DNA from: Calditrichota bacterium
GTDB lineage: Bacteria > Calditrichota > Calditrichia > RBG-13-44-9 > J042
DNA length: 64,000 nt
Reading direction: 5' to 3'
NCBI GenBank assembly: GCA_013150955.1
Contig: JAADJD010000044.1
Coordinates: forward strand, 76,660-140,659
Shown here: positions 46,801-55,800 of the stretch, piece by piece
Layout of the letters: every line of letters starts with the position of its first letter
Position numbering within the stretch: the first letter of the stretch is position 1
The notes under the pieces: model-generated
Seen by the model: only the letters and a program-made list of their open reading frames with translations
What the model was told of the DNA's origin: nothing
Databases searched by the model: none
Made by a program: the position numbers and the translations under genes

Positions 46801-49800
46801 ATGGTGCCCACCACCTTCACCGTGCTGGAAGAAATCCCGCTGACACCCACCGGTAAAATCGACCGAAATCGATTGCCAGATCCGGAACTGGATCGTTCTC
46901 AGGTGGAGACGACCTACGTGGCGCCCAAATCCCCCCTGGAAAAATATCTCTACCGCCTCTGGAAAGACATTCTGGGCATCGACAGGATTGGTATTCACGA
47001 TAACTTCTTTGAACTGGGTGGCAATTCCATTCAGGCCGCGACCCTGGTCAATCGATTGCAGGACGAGCTGGGCGAATACGTGTACATCGTGGCCATTTAC
47101 GATGCACCGACCATTGCGCAGATGCGCGATTACCTGATTCGGGAATATCCCGACAGTGTCAGGCGGCTGACCGGTGAGGCGGTCGAGGTTTCGGAGGAGG
47201 CGGAACGACCGGTAGATGCCTCCATGGTGGATTTTCTGCGCGGCATCATTCGGGTGCCGGAGCCGGTGGATGAGGCCGAATGGGCGAAAATGCCCAAGAA
47301 TCCACCCGCGGTGTTCATCCTTTCCGCGCCGCGATCAGGTTCCACTTTAACCCGCGCCATGCTGGGGGGCAATCCCCGATTGTTTGCCCCACCGGAACTG
47401 CAGCTGCTGAACTTTACCACCCTGCAGGAACGCCGGCAGGTGCTCAGCGGCCGGGATGAATTCTGGCGCGATGGTACCATCCGGGCTCTGATGGCCATGA
47501 AGGATTGCGATGTGGATGAGGCCCGCCGGATCATGGAAGCCTACGAACAGGAAGATCTGACCGTAAAGGAATTTTACCGGTTGATGCAGGAGTGGATCGA
47601 CGATCGCTTGTTTGTGGATAAAACGCCCAATTATGCCCTGAGTCTGGACATTTTAAATCGCGCCGAATTGTATTTCGAGAACAACAAATACATTCACCTG
47701 ATTCGGCATCCGTACGGGATGATCCCCTCGTTCCGTAAGGCCCGTTTGCACGTATTCTATCCACCCTTCTTTACCACGGAACATGCCTTTACCGCCCGGC
47801 AGCTGGCGGAGCTGGTGTGGGTCATCAGCAATCGCAATATTCTGAAGTTTCTGGAAAACATCCCCGGAGAACGCCAGTTCCGATTGTATTACGAGGATCT
47901 GGTGACCCGTCCACGAGAGGTCATGGAGCAGATCTGCGAGTTTCTGGAAATTGAATTTCATCCGGACATGCTGGATCCGCAAAAGGATCGCAAAAAGCGC
48001 ATGACCGATGCGTTGAACGAATTGTCCAAAATGCTGGGGGATGTGCGTTTTCACGAGCACCGGGGGATTTCGGCCAATCGTGCCTATAAGTGGAAAGAGG
48101 AATTGAAAGAAGATTATCTGAGCGATCTCACCTGGGAACTGGTGGAGCACCTGGGCTACGAGCCCCGACAGGAGATCCAGAAGTTCCTGAAGCGCAAGCA
48201 TTTTGTCATCACCCGCCAGGAAGGGCGCAATCAATACGCGCCGTCGTTCAGTCAACAGCGGTTATGGTTCCTGGATCAGCTGGAGCCGGAAAGTGCGTTT
48301 TACAACGTCCCGTCAGCGGTGCGGGTACAGGGGACGGTGGATGCAACTCTGCTGGAACAGGCCATCAATCGCATTGTGCAGCGGCATGAAACGTTGCGTA
48401 CACGCTTTGAAACCCAGGATGGGAAACCGGTGGCCGTTGTGGAACCGGACTACACCCTGAAACTGGAAGAAGTGGATTTAACCCAACTGTCCGGTGAACG
48501 TCAGGAGGTTGAGGTTCAGCGGATTGTGGAAGCCGAGGCCCGCCGTCCATTCCAGCTGAACCGCTTGCCGCTGATCCGGATTAAGCTGCTGCGCACGGGG
48601 CCGGAAAGTGCCATTTTTCTGTTGAATGCCCATCACATCATCTTCGATGGATTTTCCCTGGAAATTTTTATTCGGGAGTTGACCACCATTTACCAGGCCT
48701 TGCAGGCGGGTCGGGATGTGGCCCTGCCCCCGTTGCCGGTGCAATATTCCGATTATGCGGACTGGCAACGGCGCTGGCTGGAGGATCCCATTGTTCAAAA
48801 ACAGCTGGAATACTGGAAGCAGAAATTAGCTGACAGTCCGCCACTGCTGGAGTTGCCCACCGATCGTCCCCGGCCAGCGGTTCAAAGCTACCGCGGACGG
48901 CGTCTGTTTTTCCAGGTGCCGGCTTCCGTGGCTCGCGCGGTCAAAAAGCTGGCGCAGGAAAAACGCACCACCCCCTATGTAGCCCTGATGAGTGCGTATT
49001 ATTTGATGCTGCACCACTTCAGCGGTCAGGACGACCTGACGGTGGGCACGGTGGTGTCCGGCCGCAATCGCCGGGAGATAGAACCCCTGATCGGTTTCTT
49101 TGTCAACACCCTGGCCCTGCGGAATCAGGTGCAGGGAGAACAAACATTCCTGGAATTTATGCAGCAGGTTCACCAGACGGTGCAGGAAGCCGTGGCCAAT
49201 CAGGACATCCCCTTCGAAAAACTGGTGGATTCCCTGAATCTGGAGCGGCACTTGAATTACGCTCCCTTGTTCCAGGTGGTCTTTGCCTATTATCAGATGC
49301 AAACCCGAAGCATTGCCATTCCGGGATTGACCCTGACTCCCATGGAAGTGGAAACCGGCACCGCCCGATTCGATTTTGCCATGTCCCTGGTGGAAACGAC
49401 GGATGGGATTCACGGTACCCTGGAATACAGCACCGACCTGTTCCATACGGAAACGGTGGAGCGCATGCTGAACCATTACTGGTGGATTCTGGAGCAGGTG
49501 CTGGAAAATCCGCATCGGAAGTTGCGTGAACTGGAATTACTCCGGCCAGAAGAGCGCCAGGAACTGGAGAAGAGCTGGCAGGCGACCAGGCGTGATCTGG
49601 GTCAGGAGGCTGTTCGGGGCATCCATCAGTTGTTCGAAAAACAGGCGAGCGACCATCCGGAAGCGCTGGCGGCAATCTGTGTTTCTCCAATGACGTCCAG
49701 CCAGCCGCCGGAAACGCTCACGTACGATCAATTGAATCGCCGGGCCAACCAGCTGGCCCATTATCTGCGGGAAAAGGGAGTAGGTGCAGATACCCTGGTG

Positions 49801-52800
49801 GGCATTTTAATGGAGCGTTCCCTGGATATGCTGGTTGCCCTGCTGGGGATTCTAAAAGCGGGTGGTGCCTACGTGCCCATCGATCCCACCTATCCCGAAG
49901 AGCGCATCCGTTTTATCATCCGGGATTCCGGGGTGTCAATAGTCATCACTCACAAGGATTTTCATGCAAAATTGTCTGATCTCAGGCAATTAAAATGGGT
50001 TGCTCTGGACAAACAGGGGACGGACATTGCAGCGTATCCGGAAGCGAACCCCGATCTCCCGCTGGATCCCGATCAGCTGGTGTACCTGATTTACACCTCG
50101 GGAACCACGGGGGTACCCAAGGGGGTGATGGTGACCCATCGCTCGCTGGTCAATCACGCCATGGTCATGCGCCGGCATTACGGCCTGGAACATGGAGATC
50201 GGGTGTTGCAATACATCACTTTCAGTTTCGATGCTGCGGGTGAGGAAATATATCCCACGCTGATCAGCGGGGCCACCCTGGTGTTGCCGCCGCCGGCAGT
50301 GGATTTGACCAATGCCGATATCCTGCACATCTGTCGCGAGCAGCAGATCCATTATTTGCACCTGCCGGTACCCGTCTGGCATAGCTGGCACGATTTCCTG
50401 GTGGAACAGGATCTTCAGGTGCCGGAAAGCGTGCGCAAGATTCTGGTGGGTGGCGAAGCCCCCTCGGTTGACCGGGTGAAGCAGCTGGTTGATCGGGTGA
50501 CGCATCCCATTTTATTCGAGAATGTGTACGGTCCCACGGAAACCACCATCACGGTCACGGGGTGTGAACTTCGGATTCCGGAGGATGTGGACGCCCTGAA
50601 CGGAAGTGTACCCATTGGCACCCCCATCGATAACGTGCGGGTCTACTTACTGGATCGCCATCTGCGGCCGGTTCCGCCGGGGGCATTTGGAGAACTGTAC
50701 GTGGGCGGGGTTTCGGTAGCCCGCGGTTACTGGAAACGCCCGGACATCACGGCCGAACGGTTTCTGCCGGATCCATTCAGTCCAGAGCCCGGTGCGCGGA
50801 TGTACCGGACGGGTGATCTCTGTCGTTTGCAGAATGGTCAGATTGTATTTGTGGGCCGGGTCGATAAGCAGGTAAAGATTCGCGGTTTTCGGATTGAGCC
50901 GGGCGAAATTGAAGCCGTGGTGCGGCAACATCCCGGCGTGCGGGATGCTCTGGTGGAGGTGCATACCGATGCCCGCGGCACCCGGCGACTGGTATGTTAC
51001 TGGATTCGTTCGGCGGAAGCCGGGGAGCTATCGTCAACCGAATTGCGGCAATTTCTACAAAATAAACTGCCCGATTACATGGTGCCTGCATTCTTCATGG
51101 AGCTGGAGGCCTTTCCGTTGACGGCGCATGGCAAGATTGATCGCCGCGCGTTACCGGAACCCCGACTGGATCGTTCTCAGCTGGGAGAAGAATACCTGGC
51201 ACCGCGCAATGAGATCGAAAAAACCCTGGTGGATATCTGGAAAGAGGTGCTGGGCGTTGAACAGATTGGTGTGCGGGACAATTTCTTTGAACTGGGAGGC
51301 GATTCCATCTCCAGCATTCGGGTCATCTCGCTGGCCAATCAGGCGGGATTAAAATTGCAGCCCCGGCATATCTTCATGGCGCCCACGATTGAGGGATTGG
51401 CGCGCTATGCCGGACAGGCACAGGCCATCCACGCCGAACAGGGACCGGTCACGGGTACGGTTCCCCTGACGCCCATTCAACATAAATTTTTCCAGAAACG
51501 GTTTGCCAATCCGCACCACTGGAATCAATCCGTTCTACTGGAAATCCCTGCTGATATCGCCTCCGAAACAATCGAACAGGTGGTTGCCGCCCTGATGGAA
51601 CATCACGATGCCTTGCGCACGCGCTACCGGAAGATCAACGGAGATTGGGAACAGTATATTGCGGAAATGGAGGAGCCGCTGCCATTTACGGTGGTGGACC
51701 TGAGTGATATTCCTCCTGAAGAACAATCGCAGCGCATTGAGGAGACGGCGGCAACCGTGCAGGGACAGCTGCACCTGGAAAAAGGCCCCCTGGTTCGCTT
51801 TGTGCATTTTGTGCTGGGCAACGATCAACCCAATCGATTGCTCATCGTCATCCATCATCTGGTGGTGGATGGGGTTTCCTGGCGCATCCTGATGGAAGAT
51901 TTCACCATGGCTTACCAGCAGTTAAAGGCGGGTAAGCCCATCCAGTTGCCACCCAAGACCACTTCGTTCAAGTACTGGGCAGAGCGGTTGCAACAGAAAG
52001 CCAGTTCTCCTGAGATCCAGGAAGAATTGACCTACTGGGGCCGTCTGGCCGAGCTGCAATTGCCGCCGTTCCCGGAGGATCATCCCGAAGGGGAAAATCT
52101 GGAACGGACGGCCGACCGGGTTCACTTTACCTTAAACAAAGAGGCCACCCAGGCCCTGTTAACACGGGTGCCACGGATTTTCAACACGCAGATTGATGAG
52201 TTGCTGCTTACGGCCCTGGCGCTGGCCTATCAGCGGTTTACGGGACGCCGAAAGTTACTGGTCGCCGTGGAAGGCCACGGACGCGAGCTGCTGTTTGATG
52301 ATGTGGACATTTCCCGAACCATCGGGTGGTTTACCAATGAATATCCTGTTTTTCTGGATCTGGGGAAGAGCGTTCACCTGAAGGACGCCATTGTGACCAT
52401 CAAGGAGCAGGTGCGGGCCATTCCCGGTAAAGGCATGGGCTATGGTTTGTTGCGCTATCTGGCCAGCGATCCAGCGGTGCAGCAGAAAATGGCCGCCATT
52501 CCGGAACCGGTCATTGGATTTAATTATCTGGGCCAGTTTAACACCGGGGAGGAAAAGGTGGCCTTTGGCATTGCGCCGGAAAATCCCGGTCCCGAACGGG
52601 CGCCTGAAAATGAGCGCATGCAGCTATTAACCATCAGCGCCAGTGTACAGGATGGGGAGATGCGGTTTTATTTCTCCTACAGCACCGCGCGGCATCGCCG
52701 AGAATCGATCCAGGAATTTGCCAGCCACTTTGAACAGGTGCTGCGGGAAATCATTCAGCAGGAGAAACAGACAGCGGAAAAAATTTACACCCCGTCCGAT

Positions 52801-52878
52801 TTTGCGGACGTCAAAATGGATCAGGAAGAATTCGAACAATTTATGTCGGAATTAGAGGAAGGTTGGGAAGATGAGTAA
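43828..52878 (+). CDS. NRPS: C-A-PCP-sulfotransferase-C-A-PCP-E
   Basis: A 3016-residue protein. Start 43828 is chosen over the TTG at 43813 because gaggt lies 8 bases upstream. Module 1: C (~45-480; HHIAADA, Ala replacing the usual Gly), A (~507-1018; pocket read DAEHFGMIA), PCP Ser1067. Then a PAPS-dependent sulfotransferase (~1155-1450): SAPRSGSTL at 1166-1174 is the 5'-phosphosulfate loop, RHPYGMIPS at 1293-1301 the 3'-phosphate motif. Module 2: C (~1469-1900; HHIIFDG), A (~1931-2441; pocket read DAEHLGVIT, close to module 1), PCP Ser2493 in LGGDSI, the form typical before epimerases. E (~2540-2965): HHLVVDG, EGHGRE, RTIGWFTNEYPV, NYLGQF. The tail TPSDFADVKMDQEEFEQFM is a COM-type donor. 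The last 8 bases overlap the next gene. Confidence 0.95.
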   Translation: MDDIRKRLEKLSPEKRALLLKKLQARQKSTGDQFEIPPRKDPARYPMSFAQRGFWYLEQMQPGTGLNNIPAIIRMKGRLDVQALERAIQTILDRHQVLRTRYRVEAGEPVQSVLDDYTFRLSVIDLRTEPETQRQQRAESIARQQALKPFDLSTGPMFRCSLIQLADDDFLMVLVMHHIAADAWSIDIFIHELGQLYDAYRQQKTPQIADLPIQYFDYAEWQRERLQGDRLNELIDYWREKLKDAPSLLDFPTDKPRPYVRTFRGLHIPFQLTPELSRTIDEWCRREKVTPFAFFLTAFYVLLYRYSRQEDICVGTAVANRDQKEVQALIGLFINTVVLRSHIDGQMTFRELLYRVKDTVLDAFAHKDLPFDMLVDALKPQRQLSHNPFYQVLFDFRNRLEKIQAAGLELDLLEIESGTVKFDMVLSIENTPQGYRGAWAYNTDLFYRETIDGLIRSFQTLLRDVVRDVDRPISRLNLIPPAEVDRLVDQWNPAPWNFPGKGEKCMHHYIEEQAREHPDKVALVYYSRLGDQVIHQEMTYRELNERANRLAHHLQQKGVQTEDVVALFMDRSLDMLVAILGVLKAGAAYLPIDPVNPKNRVDFMLNDSGVRLVLTQEKLKHRLADHPCCQLLVIDAEWETIARQPGTNPDVPLTPENLAYLIYTSGSTGIPKAVMVPHRGLVSHSWNMKRLYDLKNGCRVLQYFNLSFDAAAEEIFPTLLAGATLVLPRAALELTYRDLLEICESQRINILHLTKAVWLGLLDYMEENQLKFSPHLRMMFVGGEAPTVNGIQKTHRLSSGKLVFVNMYGPTEATIAASNHVIDLMDDMEFPTGVIPIGRPMDNVRLYVLDEHLQPVPQGAFGELYIGGIGVSRGYLNRPDLTAAYFLPDPFSSKPGARMYRTGDLVRLSPEGELVFIGRVDFQVKIRGFRVELGEIETVLNQHPDVQQGVVVARDDRLGSKFLAAYIVPKEHQEISISALRSYLSEKLPDYMVPTTFTVLEEIPLTPTGKIDRNRLPDPELDRSQVETTYVAPKSPLEKYLYRLWKDILGIDRIGIHDNFFELGGNSIQAATLVNRLQDELGEYVYIVAIYDAPTIAQMRDYLIREYPDSVRRLTGEAVEVSEEAERPVDASMVDFLRGIIRVPEPVDEAEWAKMPKNPPAVFILSAPRSGSTLTRAMLGGNPRLFAPPELQLLNFTTLQERRQVLSGRDEFWRDGTIRALMAMKDCDVDEARRIMEAYEQEDLTVKEFYRLMQEWIDDRLFVDKTPNYALSLDILNRAELYFENNKYIHLIRHPYGMIPSFRKARLHVFYPPFFTTEHAFTARQLAELVWVISNRNILKFLENIPGERQFRLYYEDLVTRPREVMEQICEFLEIEFHPDMLDPQKDRKKRMTDALNELSKMLGDVRFHEHRGISANRAYKWKEELKEDYLSDLTWELVEHLGYEPRQEIQKFLKRKHFVITRQEGRNQYAPSFSQQRLWFLDQLEPESAFYNVPSAVRVQGTVDATLLEQAINRIVQRHETLRTRFETQDGKPVAVVEPDYTLKLEEVDLTQLSGERQEVEVQRIVEAEARRPFQLNRLPLIRIKLLRTGPESAIFLLNAHHIIFDGFSLEIFIRELTTIYQALQAGRDVALPPLPVQYSDYADWQRRWLEDPIVQKQLEYWKQKLADSPPLLELPTDRPRPAVQSYRGRRLFFQVPASVARAVKKLAQEKRTTPYVALMSAYYLMLHHFSGQDDLTVGTVVSGRNRREIEPLIGFFVNTLALRNQVQGEQTFLEFMQQVHQTVQEAVANQDIPFEKLVDSLNLERHLNYAPLFQVVFAYYQMQTRSIAIPGLTLTPMEVETGTARFDFAMSLVETTDGIHGTLEYSTDLFHTETVERMLNHYWWILEQVLENPHRKLRELELLRPEERQELEKSWQATRRDLGQEAVRGIHQLFEKQASDHPEALAAICVSPMTSSQPPETLTYDQLNRRANQLAHYLREKGVGADTLVGILMERSLDMLVALLGILKAGGAYVPIDPTYPEERIRFIIRDSGVSIVITHKDFHAKLSDLRQLKWVALDKQGTDIAAYPEANPDLPLDPDQLVYLIYTSGTTGVPKGVMVTHRSLVNHAMVMRRHYGLEHGDRVLQYITFSFDAAGEEIYPTLISGATLVLPPPAVDLTNADILHICREQQIHYLHLPVPVWHSWHDFLVEQDLQVPESVRKILVGGEAPSVDRVKQLVDRVTHPILFENVYGPTETTITVTGCELRIPEDVDALNGSVPIGTPIDNVRVYLLDRHLRPVPPGAFGELYVGGVSVARGYWKRPDITAERFLPDPFSPEPGARMYRTGDLCRLQNGQIVFVGRVDKQVKIRGFRIEPGEIEAVVRQHPGVRDALVEVHTDARGTRRLVCYWIRSAEAGELSSTELRQFLQNKLPDYMVPAFFMELEAFPLTAHGKIDRRALPEPRLDRSQLGEEYLAPRNEIEKTLVDIWKEVLGVEQIGVRDNFFELGGDSISSIRVISLANQAGLKLQPRHIFMAPTIEGLARYAGQAQAIHAEQGPVTGTVPLTPIQHKFFQKRFANPHHWNQSVLLEIPADIASETIEQVVAALMEHHDALRTRYRKINGDWEQYIAEMEEPLPFTVVDLSDIPPEEQSQRIEETAATVQGQLHLEKGPLVRFVHFVLGNDQPNRLLIVIHHLVVDGVSWRILMEDFTMAYQQLKAGKPIQLPPKTTSFKYWAERLQQKASSPEIQEELTYWGRLAELQLPPFPEDHPEGENLERTADRVHFTLNKEATQALLTRVPRIFNTQIDELLLTALALAYQRFTGRRKLLVAVEGHGRELLFDDVDISRTIGWFTNEYPVFLDLGKSVHLKDAIVTIKEQVRAIPGKGMGYGLLRYLASDPAVQQKMAAIPEPVIGFNYLGQFNTGEEKVAFGIAPENPGPERAPENERMQLLTISASVQDGEMRFYFSYSTARHRRESIQEFASHFEQVLREIIQQEKQTAEKIYTPSDFADVKMDQEEFEQFMSELEEGWEDE

Positions 52879-55800
52879 AAAGGGGAGACCAAAAGACATC
52901 GAGGCGGTGTATCCGCTTTCGCCCATGCAGCAGGGAATGCTGTTTCACACCCTGTATCATCCGGAGGCCGGGCAGTACTTTGAGCAGATGAGCGCCACCT
53001 TTCGGGGGGAATTGGATGTGGAGGCGTTCCGCCGTGCCTGGCAGCGGGTCATCGATCGCAACGCCATTTTGCGGACATCCTTTGTCTGGAAAAAAGTATC
53101 CCGGATGATGCAGGTGGTGCATCGGCAGGCGGAATTGCCCTTTCAATTTCTGGATTGGCGCGATCTGTCGCCCGAGGAACAGGAGGAACGGTTTGAACAG
53201 TTGATGAAGGCCGATCGCGAGAAGGGCTTTCAGCTGGGAAAACCGCCGTTGCTTCGCATTACCCTGATTCAAACCGGTGAAAACCACTACAAATTCCTGT
53301 GGAGCCATCACCACATTTTGCTGGATGGGTGGTCTTTGCCCATCCTGCTGCGAGAAGTGTTTGCATTTTACGAAGCCTTCCGGGCGGGCAGGGACATTCA
53401 ATTACCACCCACACCACCTTTTGGGGAATACATTCGCTGGTTACAGCAGCAGGATATGTCCCGCGCTGAGGCTTTCTGGAAAGCTTATTTGAAGGGATTT
53501 CAGCATCCCACTCCGCTGGTGGTGGATACCCTGGCCGGTCGGGATACGGTGGGCGAAGTGGCCACCCGGGAACGGTTCCTGTCCCCGCAGCTAACCCAAT
53601 CCCTGCAGCAGCTGGCTGCTCAGCAACAATTGACGTTGAGCACGCTGGTGCAGCTGGCCTGGGCCCTGTTGTTATACCGTTATAGCGGGGAGCGCGATGT
53701 GGTGTTTGGCCTGACGTTGTCGGGCCGGCCTCACGAATTGCCCGGTGCCGAAAACATGATGGGGTTGTTCATTAACACGCTGCCGGTGCGGGTCCAATTC
53801 CATCCCGACCAGTCGGTGCTGGAAGTGTTGCAGGAATTGCAGGCCCGCCAGGTGGACATTCAGGAATTTCAATACACTCCGCTGGTGGAAGTTCAGGGAT
53901 GGAGCGAAGTACCCCGTCACACGCCGCTGTTCCAGAGCATATTTGTGTTCGAGAATTATCCGGTGGATGCCTCCATCCGCCAGCAAAAACTCAGTATCGA
54001 GATTTCGGACATCCGTTCCTACGAAAAGACCAATTTCCCGATCACCGTGGTTTCGGCTCCGGGCGATCCCATGGCCATCAAAATCACTTACGACACGGAA
54101 CGCTTCACCGATGCCGCCATCGAGCGCATGCTCGGGCATCTGGAACGCATCCTGTCTCAGATGGTCACCAATCCAAAAATACGCGATATTTCCATCCTGA
54201 CACCCGAGGAACGTTCCCGGCTGCTGGAGGAGTGGAATCCACCGGCTCAGCCATTTGACCGGGACACCCTGTTGCCGCAACGTATCGAGGCGGTGGCACA
54301 GGAACATCCCGATCGACCGGCGGTGTGCTACCAGGATCAGCAACTCAGCTATCAGCAATTGAATGAGCAGGCCAATCAGCTGGCCCATTTTCTCCGGGAG
54401 CAGGGAATCCGTCCGGACGATCGCGTGGGCGTGTGTTTGCCCCGCTCCACCGATCTGGTGGTGGCCATTGTGGGAATTCTAAAATCCGGTGCTGCGTACG
54501 TGCCCATCGATCCCACGTACCCGGAAGATCGCATTCGATACATCCTGCAGGATTCCGCCATTCCAGTGCTGATCACCCGTTCCGATCTGGAACCGCTGTT
54601 TACCGGCTATGAGGGGAAACGGGTGCTTCTGGATCAGAAAGATGCGTTCAAGACCTACCCAACGACGAATCCCGAACCGGTAGCCCGGCCGGAGAATCTG
54701 GCTTACGTGATCTACACTTCCGGCTCTACCGGTCGTCCCAAAGGCGTCATGATTGAACACCAGTCGGTTTTACACCTGATGTTTGCGTTGCAGGAACGGA
54801 TTTACGACCATTACGAGTCGCGGGTGTATCGGGCAACGCTGAATGCACCCGTGTTGTTTGATGCCTCCGTACAGCAGCTGGTGTTACTGGGACTGGGACA
54901 CACACTGGACATTGTCCCCGACGACATCCGTCAGGATGGCCAGGGATTGTTGCGTTTTCTGATAGACCGCCGCATTGACGTGCTGGATTGTGTACCCACG
55001 CAGTTGAAGTTGTTGATCGAGGCCGGGTTGTTTGAGCAGGAAGATTGGCAACCGCCCATTTGTCTGCCAGGGGGTGAGGCCATTGACGAACACACCTGGA
55101 AGCAGTTGCAGAGCAGCAAGCGCATGGATTTTTACAATATGTACGGTCCTACCGAATGTACGGTCGATTCTGTGGTGAGTGTGGTGAAGGAGACCTCGGC
55201 GCGTCCCAACATCGGTCGGGCCCTGCAGAACATGCGCGTTTACATCCTGGATGCGGAGTTGAATCCCGTGCCGGTGGGCGTGGTTGGGGAGCTGTACCTG
55301 AGCGGTGCCGGGGTGGGTCGGGGATATCTCAATCGCCCGGAGCTCACCGCCGAACGGTTCCTGCCGGATCCTTTTTCGCCTCAGCCCGGTGCCCGCATGT
55401 ACCGCACGGGCGATCTGGGGCGCTGGCTGGAAGATGGCACCATCGAGTTTGTGGGACGGGCGGATACCCAGGTGAAGGTGCATGGCTTTCGCATCGAGCT
55501 GGGGGAGATCGAAAGCGTACTGGCGGAACATCCCGCCGTGAAAGAAGCCGTGGTGCAGGTGCATCGGGATGAGCGTGGGCATCAGCGATTGGTGGCCTAC
55601 TGGATTCGCCAATCCGATGCCACAGAGGTTCAGAGCCAGGATTTACGGGAGTATTTGCGAGAGCACCTGCCGGCGTATATGGTTCCGGCCGTTTTTATGG
55701 AAATGGATCGATTCCCGTTAACGCCCAATGGCAAGATCGATCGCCGGGCATTGCCGCGGCCGCAGCTGGGTCAACGGGAGGCGTTTCGGGAATACGCCGC

